A DNA stretch of 64,000 nt, from the NCBI GenBank assembly GCA_945882415.1, contig CAMCWC010000008.1:62001-126000 (forward strand). The letters run 5' to 3'. Numbering within the stretch: position 1 is the first letter of the stretch; each line of letters starts with the position of its first letter. A model generated the notes under the pieces. The model was not told the origin of the DNA. It worked only from the letters and a program-made list of their open reading frames with translations, and searched no databases. Both the position numbers and the translations under genes were made by a program. This document shows, piece after piece, positions 1-7,957 of the stretch. The DNA is from Chthonomonas calidirosea (GTDB lineage Bacteria > Armatimonadota > Fimbriimonadia > Fimbriimonadales > Fimbriimonadaceae).

Positions 1-427
1 CGGTTAACATAACGCACTCTTGGAGGTATCGGCGAAACACGTCGTCGCTACCGGCCAACCCTTCTGCAGAGAGAGCCCGACAATCTTGGACTGCATTTTC
101 CATGCTGCGGCGAAGGGACTGCGATATCCCGCTTCCTCGCGGTGGCCTTGCGAGTGTCACATCTGGGAGGTTCATGAGAGCATCAGCGTTGATTTCATTG
201 CGGGCTAAGGCGGCTGAATATCTAGCGATTACAAGTGTCCGGTTAACCGCGCCGTTTCTGAGTAAAATGTTTTGCCAGTGACTTGCCACCGTAAATTTAC
301 TAATCGAAAGGGCGGTAGCGATCTTTTTGTCCGAATATCCTAAGGATCCCAGATGGACAACTTCTAATTCTCTAGCTGAGAGATTCAGCATCGTTTGCAA
401 TCGCGTAATGACGGTGGATGTGTTCAT
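1..427 (-). CDS. LuxR-type HTH regulator, N-terminal part (cut by window edge)
   Basis: Read on the minus strand from ATG at 427, the frame stays open for 142 codons to the left edge, so the gene is partial here. Residues about 14-70 form a LuxR/GerE helix-turn-helix (LSARELEVV, then KKIATALSISKFTVASHW). The same N-terminal placement occurs in the complete regulator at 2422-3996 (TGRELQILELAAEG, KQIASNLGISKDTVASYW), so I infer a paralogue with DNA-binding domain first and a sensory domain after it. AAAGGGA lies 8 nt before the ATG and supports this start. A small ORF (441-695) ends just upstream and may be co-transcribed. The sensory part cannot be seen. Confidence 0.72.
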   Translation of the reverse strand, partial: MNTSTVITRLQTMLNLSARELEVVHLGSLGYSDKKIATALSISKFTVASHWQNILLRNGAVNRTLVIARYSAALARNEINADALMNLPDVTLARPPRGSGISQSLRRSMENAVQDCRALSAEGLAGSDDVFRRYLQECVMLT

Positions 428-440
428 GTAACTGGTCCCT

Positions 441-695
441 TTATCGCAACAAACGCTTCAGCTGCTTTTGTATCAACTTGAAATGTGTGTCAGCAGTTGC
501 GAAGAGCACTTCGTCAAACATGAAAGCTTGATTGCACCCTTCGCTGTTTAGGAGACTAGTCTTTTTGAGTGAGTTGAGTAAACCATGCTTTTGGGGGCCC
601 ACGTTTCGGCTACGGGAATAATGCGCCTTTAAAAATACTACCAGATACATGGTAACCCAAAAAAACCACGTGATTATACTAGGATGTGAATTCAT
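441..695 (-). CDS. hypothetical small membrane protein
   Basis: An 84-aa ORF on the same strand as the partial regulator, ending 13 nt before its ATG. The N-terminus has one likely membrane segment (about residues 6-24, ITWFFWVTMYLVVFL) followed by a basic tail. AGGA sits about 5 nt before the ATG. I recognise no family. Spacing and orientation make a two-gene unit plausible, but composition is AT-rich and the ORF may be spurious. Confidence 0.3.
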   Translation of the reverse strand: MNSHPSIITWFFWVTMYLVVFLKAHYSRSRNVGPQKHGLLNSLKKTSLLNSEGCNQAFMFDEVLFATADTHFKLIQKQLKRLLR

Positions 696-1022
696 TGGGT
701 CCTGGTGTGACGGAATGAGCGCACTCGACCAATCAGGTCTGCTATGAAGCAGATGAGTATTGCGGCAAGTTTATGATGGTAGCACAATAACCTAATGTAA
801 GGCAAATGCGAAGAGATGTTCTAAAAATTTCGCCTGACGTCTATCCAAATCGATTGGACAATGTGGAGTATCGAAAAAGTTTTAAGCTCAAGGGCGAGCA
901 ATGAACGAATCAGATCGATCGTTCACCAGATTGATCTAGTGCAAATGGGGCGATCGCACGACAAAAGCTGAGCGTCCAGCAAGATCTTGGGACTCTTAAT
1001 GGGGCACATCTTGCTAAGTATC

Positions 1023-1169
1023 TTAACGCCGAAAAGCTCCGCCGCCCGGCTGACGCGCAATTTTGCCGACCGATCTTTCACCAGATTTTGAACGAACACA
1101 GAAGCCGCTGATCGTACGCGAACCAAATGTGAAAAATTTTAAGAAGCAACGCTCTTTGGGGCAGGTCAT
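1023..1169 (-). CDS. possible 48-aa leaderless ORF or start of a small RNA
   Basis: A 48-codon ORF whose ATG lies 6 nt after the -10 box of the promoter at 1176-1203. A transcript would therefore start at or within a base or two of the ATG. The product is basic and cysteine-containing and matches nothing I know. The promoter is better supported than the ORF, so the transcript may be a non-coding RNA. Confidence 0.22.
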   Translation of the reverse strand: MTCPKERCFLKFFTFGSRTISGFCVRSKSGERSVGKIARQPGGGAFRR

Positions 1170-1175
1170 GATGAG

Positions 1176-1203
1176 ATTATAGCTTTCGACGAAGGCGTTT
1201 CAA
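1176..1203 (-). promoter_or_regulatory. sigma70-type promoter (TTGAAA-16-TATAAT)
   Basis: On the minus strand TTGAAA (1203-1198) is followed by a 16-nt spacer and TATAAT (1181-1176). Both boxes match the vegetative consensus well. No recognised gene follows for about 700 nt, only the 48-codon ORF. Confidence 0.5.
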
Positions 1204-1464
1204 TACGCAAAAATGCAATAAATAATCGTTATGAATGGAGTCGCCCCAAAAATTCGTGCTGCGCGTTCGCGTGCCAACGTCACGACCAATTTGAATGAAA
1301 TCATCTGCAGAAAACGCATCTACTGACATTCCTAATGTCGATTTATACTTGCTGTCTCCTGGAGTACAGTTTTGTGGTTTAGTTCCCTTTAAGCAAAACG
1401 ATGAAGTACGTTTCGTTTTGGAAGGATCTAGTAGGAGTAAGCGTTTGGGTGCGGTTCTGCTGAC

Positions 1465-2325
1465 TCACGAATTGATCAAACGCGGGGTGATAAGAATGAT
1501 GATCTCCGTGCGCTTCTTGCTTTTTCGGGAGTTACGGAAGAGGGAACCGACGACGGGGATGTCTCCGAGGACAGGCACCTTTTCGGACTCATTGGTCTCA
1601 GTATCTCGGATCAAACCACCAATCGCGATCGTTTGGCCTGGCTCAACTCGAAGGTAAGTATCTACTCGGCGAACGGTCATCGAAGGGTTTCCACCAACCG
1701 GTGCGGCCGCATCGCTGACTTCGGGCTGTAGATGTAGGTTCAGTGCTCCACCGGGCTCAACGAATCCCGTGAGCTTGAGTGTGATACCGGTGTTGACTCG
1801 CTGCAACTGGGTGAACGTGTTGTTCGCGTTGCCGGTAACGATGCTGAAGTACGTTTCCGAACCGATGGTCAAGCTGGCTTCGCGACCTTCGACCGCCAAG
1901 ATGGACGGGTTGGCTCGAAGGGTTGCCTTGTTGTTCGAAATCATGGCCTTCAGGTTCACGATGTCGGCAGTCGTCGCTTTTGCGTAAGACATTCCAAGGT
2001 CGTCGCCTTGGGCAAACTTGCGCCAGCTCCAGGAGAAGCCGGTTTCTTTGCCTTGCACTTCGCTAACTTCGGTGACAAGGGCTTCGACTACAAACTGCTT
2101 TCGGATACCATCCGCGGCTTCGAGCGATTCCCAGATCGCGTTGAGCTGCTTTTCTGGTGCCGTGATCGAGATCATGTTGGCGGACTTGTCGAGCTGAGCG
2201 TAGGCGGTGTAGCTGCGAGCCAAGAGAGTGTAGAGACTTTCGGCTGGCTGGGTTCGAGGAATGTAAACCTTGGTTTTGGCGAACTCATTGAACATTGGCG
2301 AATCTGGCGCGCCGATGGAGACCAT
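1465..2325 (-). CDS. secretin domain protein, short or 5'-truncated
   Basis: This 286-aa protein corresponds to the C-terminal half of a type II/IV secretion secretin (GspD/PilQ family). It has a short N-domain (about residues 15-70), then the secretin domain starting near VVEALVTEVSEV, and ends with the diagnostic GQTIAIGGLIR, VPVLGDIPVVGSLF and TEIIILITPRL motifs. GspD and PilQ are usually over 600 aa with a signal peptide and several N-domains; none of these is present. The frame is still protein-like upstream of the ATG (TDAGP) until a TGA nine codons earlier, which suggests a lost 5' part. It lies 96 nt downstream of the regulator at 2422 on the same strand, with no pilus genes nearby. 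It is either a remnant or an unusual short secretin. Confidence 0.75.
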   Translation of the reverse strand: MVSIGAPDSPMFNEFAKTKVYIPRTQPAESLYTLLARSYTAYAQLDKSANMISITAPEKQLNAIWESLEAADGIRKQFVVEALVTEVSEVQGKETGFSWSWRKFAQGDDLGMSYAKATTADIVNLKAMISNNKATLRANPSILAVEGREASLTIGSETYFSIVTGNANNTFTQLQRVNTGITLKLTGFVEPGGALNLHLQPEVSDAAAPVGGNPSMTVRRVDTYLRVEPGQTIAIGGLIRDTETNESEKVPVLGDIPVVGSLFRNSRKSKKRTEIIILITPRLINS

Positions 2326-2421
2326 GGGACCTGCATCTGTTTTGAATCAATAATGCAATGCATCAAAACATCAACAAAAAGCAATGGCTATTGTTGAATT
2401 GCGCGATTCAAAAGAGTAGGT

Positions 2422-3996
2422 CTAGACCTTACGAATAAACGCGGAGTACCGAGGCGCTGCACCGGTATCGATGCAAGAAAGCAACAGTTCTACGCGAACA
2501 TCTTCTTTTGCCTTGTTGAGGCCATGGATCTTGATGATCTGCCCCATGACCCGACTTACACGAGTTTCTTTATAACGTCGCAAGCCTTCTTCGTGGGCGG
2601 CCTTGTACTGCTCTGGAACAATCAGGTCAGCTAGGAGTTTGCCCATGGCTTCTTCGGCGGTGTATCCAAAAATCGCTTCCGCTCGCGAGTTCCAGTACTC
2701 AACAATGCCATCGTTGCTGATAACCACAACGCCATCCATTGACGCGCTCAGGACGTTGTGGAAGGTCTCATGTTGAGCTCGCCGCTCGGTGACATCGTTG
2801 TACTTCCACAGGTAGCCCAATCGCTTTCGGTTCTCGCGGACAACGATAAAGTCTCGTTCGTACATCCGACCGTCTGCGAACTTAACGAGGTCCCCATAGG
2901 CGGATTGTGTCGTCACGAGTAGCTGGTCCACGCGATGAAGAAACCCGTCTGGGTCCGCAAACATTGGCAGAGAAAGCCTGGCGATGTCCGCACAGTTCGC
3001 GCCGATGAGTTCCGAAGGGCTGTTGGTCGCACCAAAAATCTCCAGAAACGCCCGGTTTACGTACTGCAATTTCCGGTTCACATCTTCATAAAGGAACGCC
3101 GTCGGCATGGCATCCGTCAGGGTTTTCAGAAGCATGGCCGTTTCCGTGAGCTGGGCCTCGATCGAACGGCGATCGATTTCAGCACGCCAGCCGACGAGAT
3201 AATTCGCGCAGGTCGCGATGAGCGGAGCCAGGTAGTCGACGATTTGCTGGTCGTAGCCGCCAGGTCGATTTCCGAGGCCGATGACGCCGACCATTTCTTC
3301 ATCGCTGAAAACGGGAATGCCGAGATATGTACTGATGGTGAGATCAAGGGCAGCGATTTCGTCGCAGTCCGAGCTTTCCTGGCAGTCGTCCTCAATCGTC
3401 ACGTTCTGCGTCGTAAGGATCTTCCCGAAGAGAGACTCCAGGTTTCGGAACTCTAGCCCTGATTCTTTCCACTCGTCAAATTTGCGCCGGGCCTCGCGGC
3501 TGGCCGCAAGATCGGTCAGGGCATTTGCCACAAGGTACGGATTCCCGTCCGCATCCACTTTCACCTCGCCTAAGAATCCGAACTCAGATTGAGTCAAACC
3601 AAGGAGTTCGTGGAGATACCGATCAAAAACTTCTCGGTAACCACGCTTTCCAGAGATAAAGTCAAGCGAGCATTCGGTAATGGCTTGAAGTAGGTTTCGC
3701 TGGTCAAGCTCTCGTGCTTCGGCCTTCGTTCGGACGGAAACTTCCGACGCCAGGCGAACCGCTTCTTCGCCCTGTTCTTTTACCCACTCCATCGCCTTCT
3801 GCTCTGCATGGCGGGCAACGACTTCGGTGCGGCTCACCGCATCGTATTTGAGCAGGATGCGCCGCCAGTAGCTTGCGACGGTGTCCTTACTGATGCCGAG
3901 GTTAGAAGCAATCTGCTTATCGGTATTTCCTTCGGCGGCCAGTTCTAAAATTTGAAGCTCTCGCCCCGTTGCTTTGGCTTCGCGCTGTGGTCTCAT
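2422..3996 (-). CDS. LuxR-type HTH / GAF / PAS-PAS regulator
   Basis: A 524-aa one-component sensor-regulator. Residues about 8-65 form a LuxR-type HTH at the N-terminus (ending near the TVASYWRRIL helix), followed by a short coiled linker, a GAF-like domain (about 95-275) and two PAS domains (about 290-400 and 400-520; the second has SMDGVVVISNDGIVEYWN and RAEAIFGYTAEE). No kinase, receiver or cyclase domain follows. The family normally places the LuxR HTH at the C-terminus, so the order is inverted. I chose ATG at 3996. An in-frame TTG at 4017 adds seven residues; neither has a strong ribosome site. A paralogous HTH occurs at 1-427. The signal sensed is unknown. Confidence 0.85.
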   Translation of the reverse strand: MRPQREAKATGRELQILELAAEGNTDKQIASNLGISKDTVASYWRRILLKYDAVSRTEVVARHAEQKAMEWVKEQGEEAVRLASEVSVRTKAEARELDQRNLLQAITECSLDFISGKRGYREVFDRYLHELLGLTQSEFGFLGEVKVDADGNPYLVANALTDLAASREARRKFDEWKESGLEFRNLESLFGKILTTQNVTIEDDCQESSDCDEIAALDLTISTYLGIPVFSDEEMVGVIGLGNRPGGYDQQIVDYLAPLIATCANYLVGWRAEIDRRSIEAQLTETAMLLKTLTDAMPTAFLYEDVNRKLQYVNRAFLEIFGATNSPSELIGANCADIARLSLPMFADPDGFLHRVDQLLVTTQSAYGDLVKFADGRMYERDFIVVRENRKRLGYLWKYNDVTERRAQHETFHNVLSASMDGVVVISNDGIVEYWNSRAEAIFGYTAEEAMGKLLADLIVPEQYKAAHEEGLRRYKETRVSRVMGQIIKIHGLNKAKEDVRVELLLSCIDTGAAPRYSAFIRKV

Positions 3997-4097
3997 TTGC
4001 CGTTCATCGTTTTGCAACGTAAGTTGCTTGATCCCATTGTACGTTTTCCTCTTAATCTGGACTTGGGATGACCCGTTTTATCCGGATGAGTTGTGAG

Positions 4098-4116
4098 GAA
4101 CTGCCGAAAGCAGTTC
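4098..4116. repeat. short perfect hairpin in divergent intergenic region
   Basis: GAACTGC (4098-4104) and GCAGTTC (4110-4116) form a perfect 7-bp stem with loop CGAAA. It sits between the divergent regulator (2422-3996) and the nine-gene operon. No T-tract follows, so an operator or a 5' UTR stem is more likely than a terminator. Confidence 0.35.
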
Positions 4117-4227
4117 TACTAATGTAGGCGCTTTTAGGCGGTTCTTTCTGGTCGGATCATCAGACCATCTTCAAATCTTGTCTGAATCAAGGCAAAATTG
4201 CTCGATTTCCATTTGAGCACAAAAAGT

Positions 4228-4257
4228 TTGTTGAATCCAAGAATGTTCAGATAAAGT
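4228..4257 (+). promoter_or_regulatory. candidate promoter of the ABC/MoxR operon
   Basis: TTGTTG (4228-4233), an 18-nt spacer and TAAAGT (4252-4257). The predicted transcript would start near 4264 and give a leader of about 37 nt before the ATG at 4301, with GGAAG as ribosome site. Matches to consensus are moderate. Confidence 0.4.
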
Positions 4258-4300
4258 GAGTCACAAGGTGGGGCTGAGCCCGTCCAATGGGAAGAACAAG

Positions 4301-6217
4301 ATGAAGCTGCTACGGCAAATTTTTGCGGTTCTGGGTTGCTTCGTTGTGTCGGTGTCTCTGGCTGCGCCACAGTTGCGGATGGATGCAACGCCAACCTTTT
4401 CCGGCGCGACTCCCGATACGTCAGTCGTTACGGTTACCCTGGAGAACGATGGGCCGTCGGCCGTCGGCACGCTGGAAATTGATGGGGATCAATTGTCGAC
4501 GGTTTATCCCGTCGATTTGCCTCAAGGTGCTCGGAAATCCCTTCTGACTTTCCCCGCGGCAAACTACGGCGAACTGAACTTTGTGCTCAGGTCAAACCAA
4601 GGCTCGGTGCGCCGAAAGCTTTTTGCCAATTTCTCGCGTGGAAATGGTCTCGGAACCATTTTGCTGATCAGCGATTTGCCGAACTCACTAGGCTTTGTTC
4701 GCGAAGGTCTGGCAGGCAACCGCAGTGCCGCCGCCACCGATCTGTACGTTTCACCAGAGGCAGCGCCAGACCGGCCAAAGGCCTACCAAAAAATTACGAC
4801 CATCTTTCTTGGGCCAGGCTCGGAGCGATTGAGCGACGGGGCCGTTTCTGCGGTTCAGGACTTTGCGTTGGCCGGCGGGACGGTTGCCTTTTTTGGTGGA
4901 TCCAGCAGTCCCGTCCTCGCCGATCCACGCTGGCAGGCGCTTCTGCCAGGCACTACCTGGACGCCGAAGACTCTTCCAAAAGGCGTTCGAATTCCTTCGA
5001 AGGGGAGGCTTTCACCCGGGCCGATCACGATTTCGGTGCCTGAGGTCGTCAAGGCGGAAGCGGTAGTCAAGCGAGATCAAGGCGAGATTCTCGAATCCGA
5101 GAAACCATACGGGCTCGGGAAAGTCGTCGTGCTCGGCTACTCGCCGATTGATGCACCTTTGAAAGAGTGGGAAGGTCGGCGAGCGGCCCTAACGGCGTTT
5201 ACCGTCAACGCCTATCAAGTGAACGTTGACGGATTCTTTCGAACTGCCGCTTTTCCCGGTAGCACGGCCACGGACTATGCCTCGTATCCTGTCGGCGGAC
5301 CTGGGCCAGAAGCGAATCCTTTCGAAACCAAACTACCGCCGTCCCAAGCAATCTTCGGGCTGCTAGGAATCTATTTTGCGCTGGTCGTTCCGGTGTCGTT
5401 TCTCGTGCTTCGGAAAATGAAGCGTGGAGAGTTAGCTTGGATCACGGCGCCGGTGCTCGCGATCGTTTTTGCGGGCGCGGTCCTGAAGTACTCCGAAAGC
5501 CTGTATCGTATTGCCCTATCTCGAGCAACCACGGGAATCATCGTTGCTCAAGAAGGATCATCCTCCGCCCTGTTTTACGGCAACACCCAGATGTTCTTTC
5601 CAACGGGCGGCGTCCACGACCTGAAGTTGTCCCAGGTGGACAGCGTAGGCGCCATTTCGGATCGCGGTGCCCTGTACTACCGAACCACTAGCCAGGACTT
5701 TTCGGGGTTCAACCTTGTTGATAATGGCGAAATTCTTGCGCCGCGCCTTGAATCGAATAACCTCGGTTTTCGTGAGTTCAGCTACACCCAGCGCTTCAAC
5801 CAACACGAATGGTTCCGCTTCAAGTTGGATGGCAAAGGCGGGATCGAGATTCAGAACGCTTCGCCGTATTCGTTCATGGGGGAATTTGTCGATGGGGGTT
5901 ATATGGACCAACCCATCGAACTCGGCCCAGGCGAATCTCGCCGAATTGTTTTGCACAAGGAGAAGCCAAAGGGTGCGCTGGCCAAAGTCGGCAGCGGCGA
6001 TCCCCCAAGGCCACCGGGTGTGCCACCTATGCCGGGGGCACCAGCGAGCATTACCGACGTCAGTAACACTGATCCGCGGTTCTTCACTTTGCGACGAAAG
6101 CAATACGCCGTTTTCGGAACCATCTACGGAGTTCCCGTTGGCCCACAGTTAGGGAAAGAAGTAAAGGATCGTTCGGGAACCAAGATATTGGCCTTCGCGG
6201 AGGAGCGGCGGCCATGA
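4301..6217 (+). CDS. secreted/membrane auxiliary protein of ABC export set (GldG-like position)
   Basis: A 638-aa protein and first gene of the operon. It has a signal peptide (about 1-22, MKLLRQIFAVLGCFVVSVSL), an N-terminal beta-rich domain, a glutamine-amidotransferase-like alpha/beta region (about 110-330), two membrane segments (about 346-372 and 380-400) and a C-terminal periplasmic part with a Pro-rich linker near 567-580. I chose ATG 4301 over the upstream in-frame GTG at 4256 because it gives a clean signal peptide and has GGAAG upstream. It overlaps the next gene by ATGA. By position it resembles the GldG-type auxiliary subunit next to GldF/GldA-like transporters. The function is inferred from context only. 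Confidence 0.75.
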   Translation: MKLLRQIFAVLGCFVVSVSLAAPQLRMDATPTFSGATPDTSVVTVTLENDGPSAVGTLEIDGDQLSTVYPVDLPQGARKSLLTFPAANYGELNFVLRSNQGSVRRKLFANFSRGNGLGTILLISDLPNSLGFVREGLAGNRSAAATDLYVSPEAAPDRPKAYQKITTIFLGPGSERLSDGAVSAVQDFALAGGTVAFFGGSSSPVLADPRWQALLPGTTWTPKTLPKGVRIPSKGRLSPGPITISVPEVVKAEAVVKRDQGEILESEKPYGLGKVVVLGYSPIDAPLKEWEGRRAALTAFTVNAYQVNVDGFFRTAAFPGSTATDYASYPVGGPGPEANPFETKLPPSQAIFGLLGIYFALVVPVSFLVLRKMKRGELAWITAPVLAIVFAGAVLKYSESLYRIALSRATTGIIVAQEGSSSALFYGNTQMFFPTGGVHDLKLSQVDSVGAISDRGALYYRTTSQDFSGFNLVDNGEILAPRLESNNLGFREFSYTQRFNQHEWFRFKLDGKGGIEIQNASPYSFMGEFVDGGYMDQPIELGPGESRRIVLHKEKPKGALAKVGSGDPPRPPGVPPMPGAPASITDVSNTDPRFFTLRRKQYAVFGTIYGVPVGPQLGKEVKDRSGTKILAFAEERRP

Positions 6218-7041
6218 TGCAGCACTACCGGAGGCTCATAAAAGAGAACCCGATGAAGATCGAGATCTCGAGGTTTCAGCGGCGCTTCTTCTCCGCTAGC
6301 GCCACTTTGGCCAACCGCGCGATGGTTCTGCTTGTGGTGACCAGCTTCGTAGGGCTGTGCTTAATCGTTTTGACCTTTGGCGCGGCCATCAACCCGACCG
6401 CGATCATCTTTACGCAGACGATGCTGTTCTGTGCGTTCGGGCCGATGATGCTTCACGGCGCTGTCGCCGGAGAGCGAGAACGGCGCAGTTGGGAACTCCT
6501 TCTGGTCGCTCCCGTAACGAAGGGGCAGATCGTCGTCGGGAAGTTTCTTGGTGCGATGGCACTGCTTGTCGCCGGAGCCGTCGCTATGTTGGCGCCGCTC
6601 GTTTTGTCAACGTTCTACCAAAAGCAGATTGACGTGTCGTCGCTACTGATCAAAGAACTCGTGTCGATCTCGTTCTGCATGCTCGTGTGCTCCTGGACCA
6701 TTTTCATCTCGTCCCGTGTGAATCGACCGTTGATGGCGCTGGGGGTGATTCTCGGCACGGAGTTCGTTCTGCTCGCAGTTGTGCCCGCGCTCGTCTCCAC
6801 CATGGTCGGTAGTGACCGCATCAGCCAAATTTTCATTCTCTATCTCAACCCGTTTGATGTCCTCTCTAAAGGGACTAATCTCTTTTCGGGAGAGAGTATT
6901 GATTCATTTTATGGCGTTACTCAACTGTGCATTTACCTCGTCTTCACGGTGCTCTTCCTGATATATGCAGAGAAGACCTTGCACTTTGCAGACAACGATG
7001 TGAAGTTTTTACCAAAGCCGAAAGAAGATGCTGGAAGTTAA
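6214..7041 (+). CDS. ABC transporter permease (ABC-2 type, first)
   Basis: A 275-aa integral membrane protein with about six hydrophobic segments. It carries the ABC-2/NosY-like stretch GERERRSWELLLVAPVTKGQIVVGKFLGA, abbreviated here as the GERE-RSWELLL-GKF motif, at about residues 86-112. ATG 6214 overlaps the upstream stop (ATGA) and has GGAGG about 10 nt upstream; a second ATG at 6253 would remove 13 residues. The next gene (ATPase) overlaps it by 14 nt. It probably pairs with the ATPase at 7028 and the second permease at 7958 to form one exporter. Confidence 0.85.
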   Translation: MMQHYRRLIKENPMKIEISRFQRRFFSASATLANRAMVLLVVTSFVGLCLIVLTFGAAINPTAIIFTQTMLFCAFGPMMLHGAVAGERERRSWELLLVAPVTKGQIVVGKFLGAMALLVAGAVAMLAPLVLSTFYQKQIDVSSLLIKELVSISFCMLVCSWTIFISSRVNRPLMALGVILGTEFVLLAVVPALVSTMVGSDRISQIFILYLNPFDVLSKGTNLFSGESIDSFYGVTQLCIYLVFTVLFLIYAEKTLHFADNDVKFLPKPKEDAGS

Positions 7042-7954
7042 GAAGCTACGAAAAGAGTACGGTGGTCTCACCGCGGTAAACGGCGTCTCGTTCGAGCTTC
7101 AGCCAGGCGACATTTTTGGGTTTATCGGTTCAAACGGAGCCGGAAAGACCACGACGATCCGCATGATCTCGACTCTGCTGGAGCCGACCAGCGGTACAGC
7201 CATCCTAAACGGGCACGATGTTCGGAAGGACCCGATGGCGATTCGCCGGTCCATCGGCTACATGCCGGACTTCTTCGGTTTGTACGATGACGTCAAGGTC
7301 TGGGAGTATCTCGACTTCTTCGCCGCCCTCTACGAAGTGCCACCAAGGGATCGTCCGGGTGTCATTGACAATGTGCTTGAGTTGACGGACCTCACGGTGA
7401 AGCGGGACGCGTTTGTTCAGTCCCTCTCACGCGGAATGCAACAGCGTCTTTGCTTGGCCCGATGCTTGGTTCACGATCCGGCGCTGTTGCTGCTCGATGA
7501 ACCCGCGTCGGGGCTTGACCCTCGCGCGCGCTCTGAACTGAAAGAGCTGATTGTGGAGCTCGGCCGGATGGGCAAAATCGTGATCGTCTCTTCGCACATC
7601 TTGCCGGAGTTGGCTGACTTTTGTAACACGGTCGGAATCATTGAACGCGGAGAAATGCTCGCGTTCGGCGGAGTCAACGAGATCGTCCGCAGCATGCAAC
7701 CGGTTCGTGCCTTCAAAGCAAGCCTGATCCGAGATGGCGAAGGCGCAATTCCCACACTCACGCGGATTCCTGGCGTGCTGAAAGTGGAGTCGAACGAGAG
7801 CGACCTTCGCATTGAGTTCGAAGGCTCGAAGGAACAGCAAGCCGAAATCGCAAAAGCCCTCGTTGAAGGTGGCTTCGGTCTTCTCGGACTTCGGGAAGAA
7901 GAGACAAATCTGGAAGACGTCTTCCTGAAACTCACGACGGGAGCAGTGAACTAG
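7028..7954 (+). CDS. ABC transporter ATP-binding protein
   Basis: A 308-aa cytoplasmic ATPase with all expected motifs: Walker A GSNGAGKTT (about 34-42), signature LSRGMQQRL (about 138-146), Walker B LLLLDEPASGLD, and the H-loop IVSSH. Beyond residue 220 a short C-terminal domain ends with NLEDVFLKLT, which is usual for ABC-2/DRA-type exporters. It overlaps the upstream permease by 14 nt and is followed after 3 nt by a second permease, so translation of the three is probably coupled. The substrate is not visible from sequence. Confidence 0.93.
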   Translation: MLEVKKLRKEYGGLTAVNGVSFELQPGDIFGFIGSNGAGKTTTIRMISTLLEPTSGTAILNGHDVRKDPMAIRRSIGYMPDFFGLYDDVKVWEYLDFFAALYEVPPRDRPGVIDNVLELTDLTVKRDAFVQSLSRGMQQRLCLARCLVHDPALLLLDEPASGLDPRARSELKELIVELGRMGKIVIVSSHILPELADFCNTVGIIERGEMLAFGGVNEIVRSMQPVRAFKASLIRDGEGAIPTLTRIPGVLKVESNESDLRIEFEGSKEQQAEIAKALVEGGFGLLGLREEETNLEDVFLKLTTGAVN

Positions 7955-7957
7955 CGC

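Larger units (their letters stand above)
696..1464. other. gene-poor region
   Basis: About 770 nt between the small ORF at 441-695 and the secretin gene. It is AT-richer than the coding DNA around it. I see no ORF with recognisable protein character on either strand. The only clear signal is a minus-strand promoter at 1176-1203 with a 48-codon ORF directly after it, listed separately. Confidence 0.5.

Noticed and set aside
20-208. A 62-aa plus-strand ORF at the left edge
   Set aside because: Antisense to the partial LuxR-type regulator, whose HTH is convincing.
923-1126. A 67-aa minus-strand ORF in the gene-poor region
   Set aside because: No known motif, no ribosome site; the promoter upstream points to a different frame.
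1295-1657. A 120-aa plus-strand ORF near the secretin 3' end
   Set aside because: Its second half is antisense to the conserved secretin C-terminus; the first half has no match and no ribosome site.
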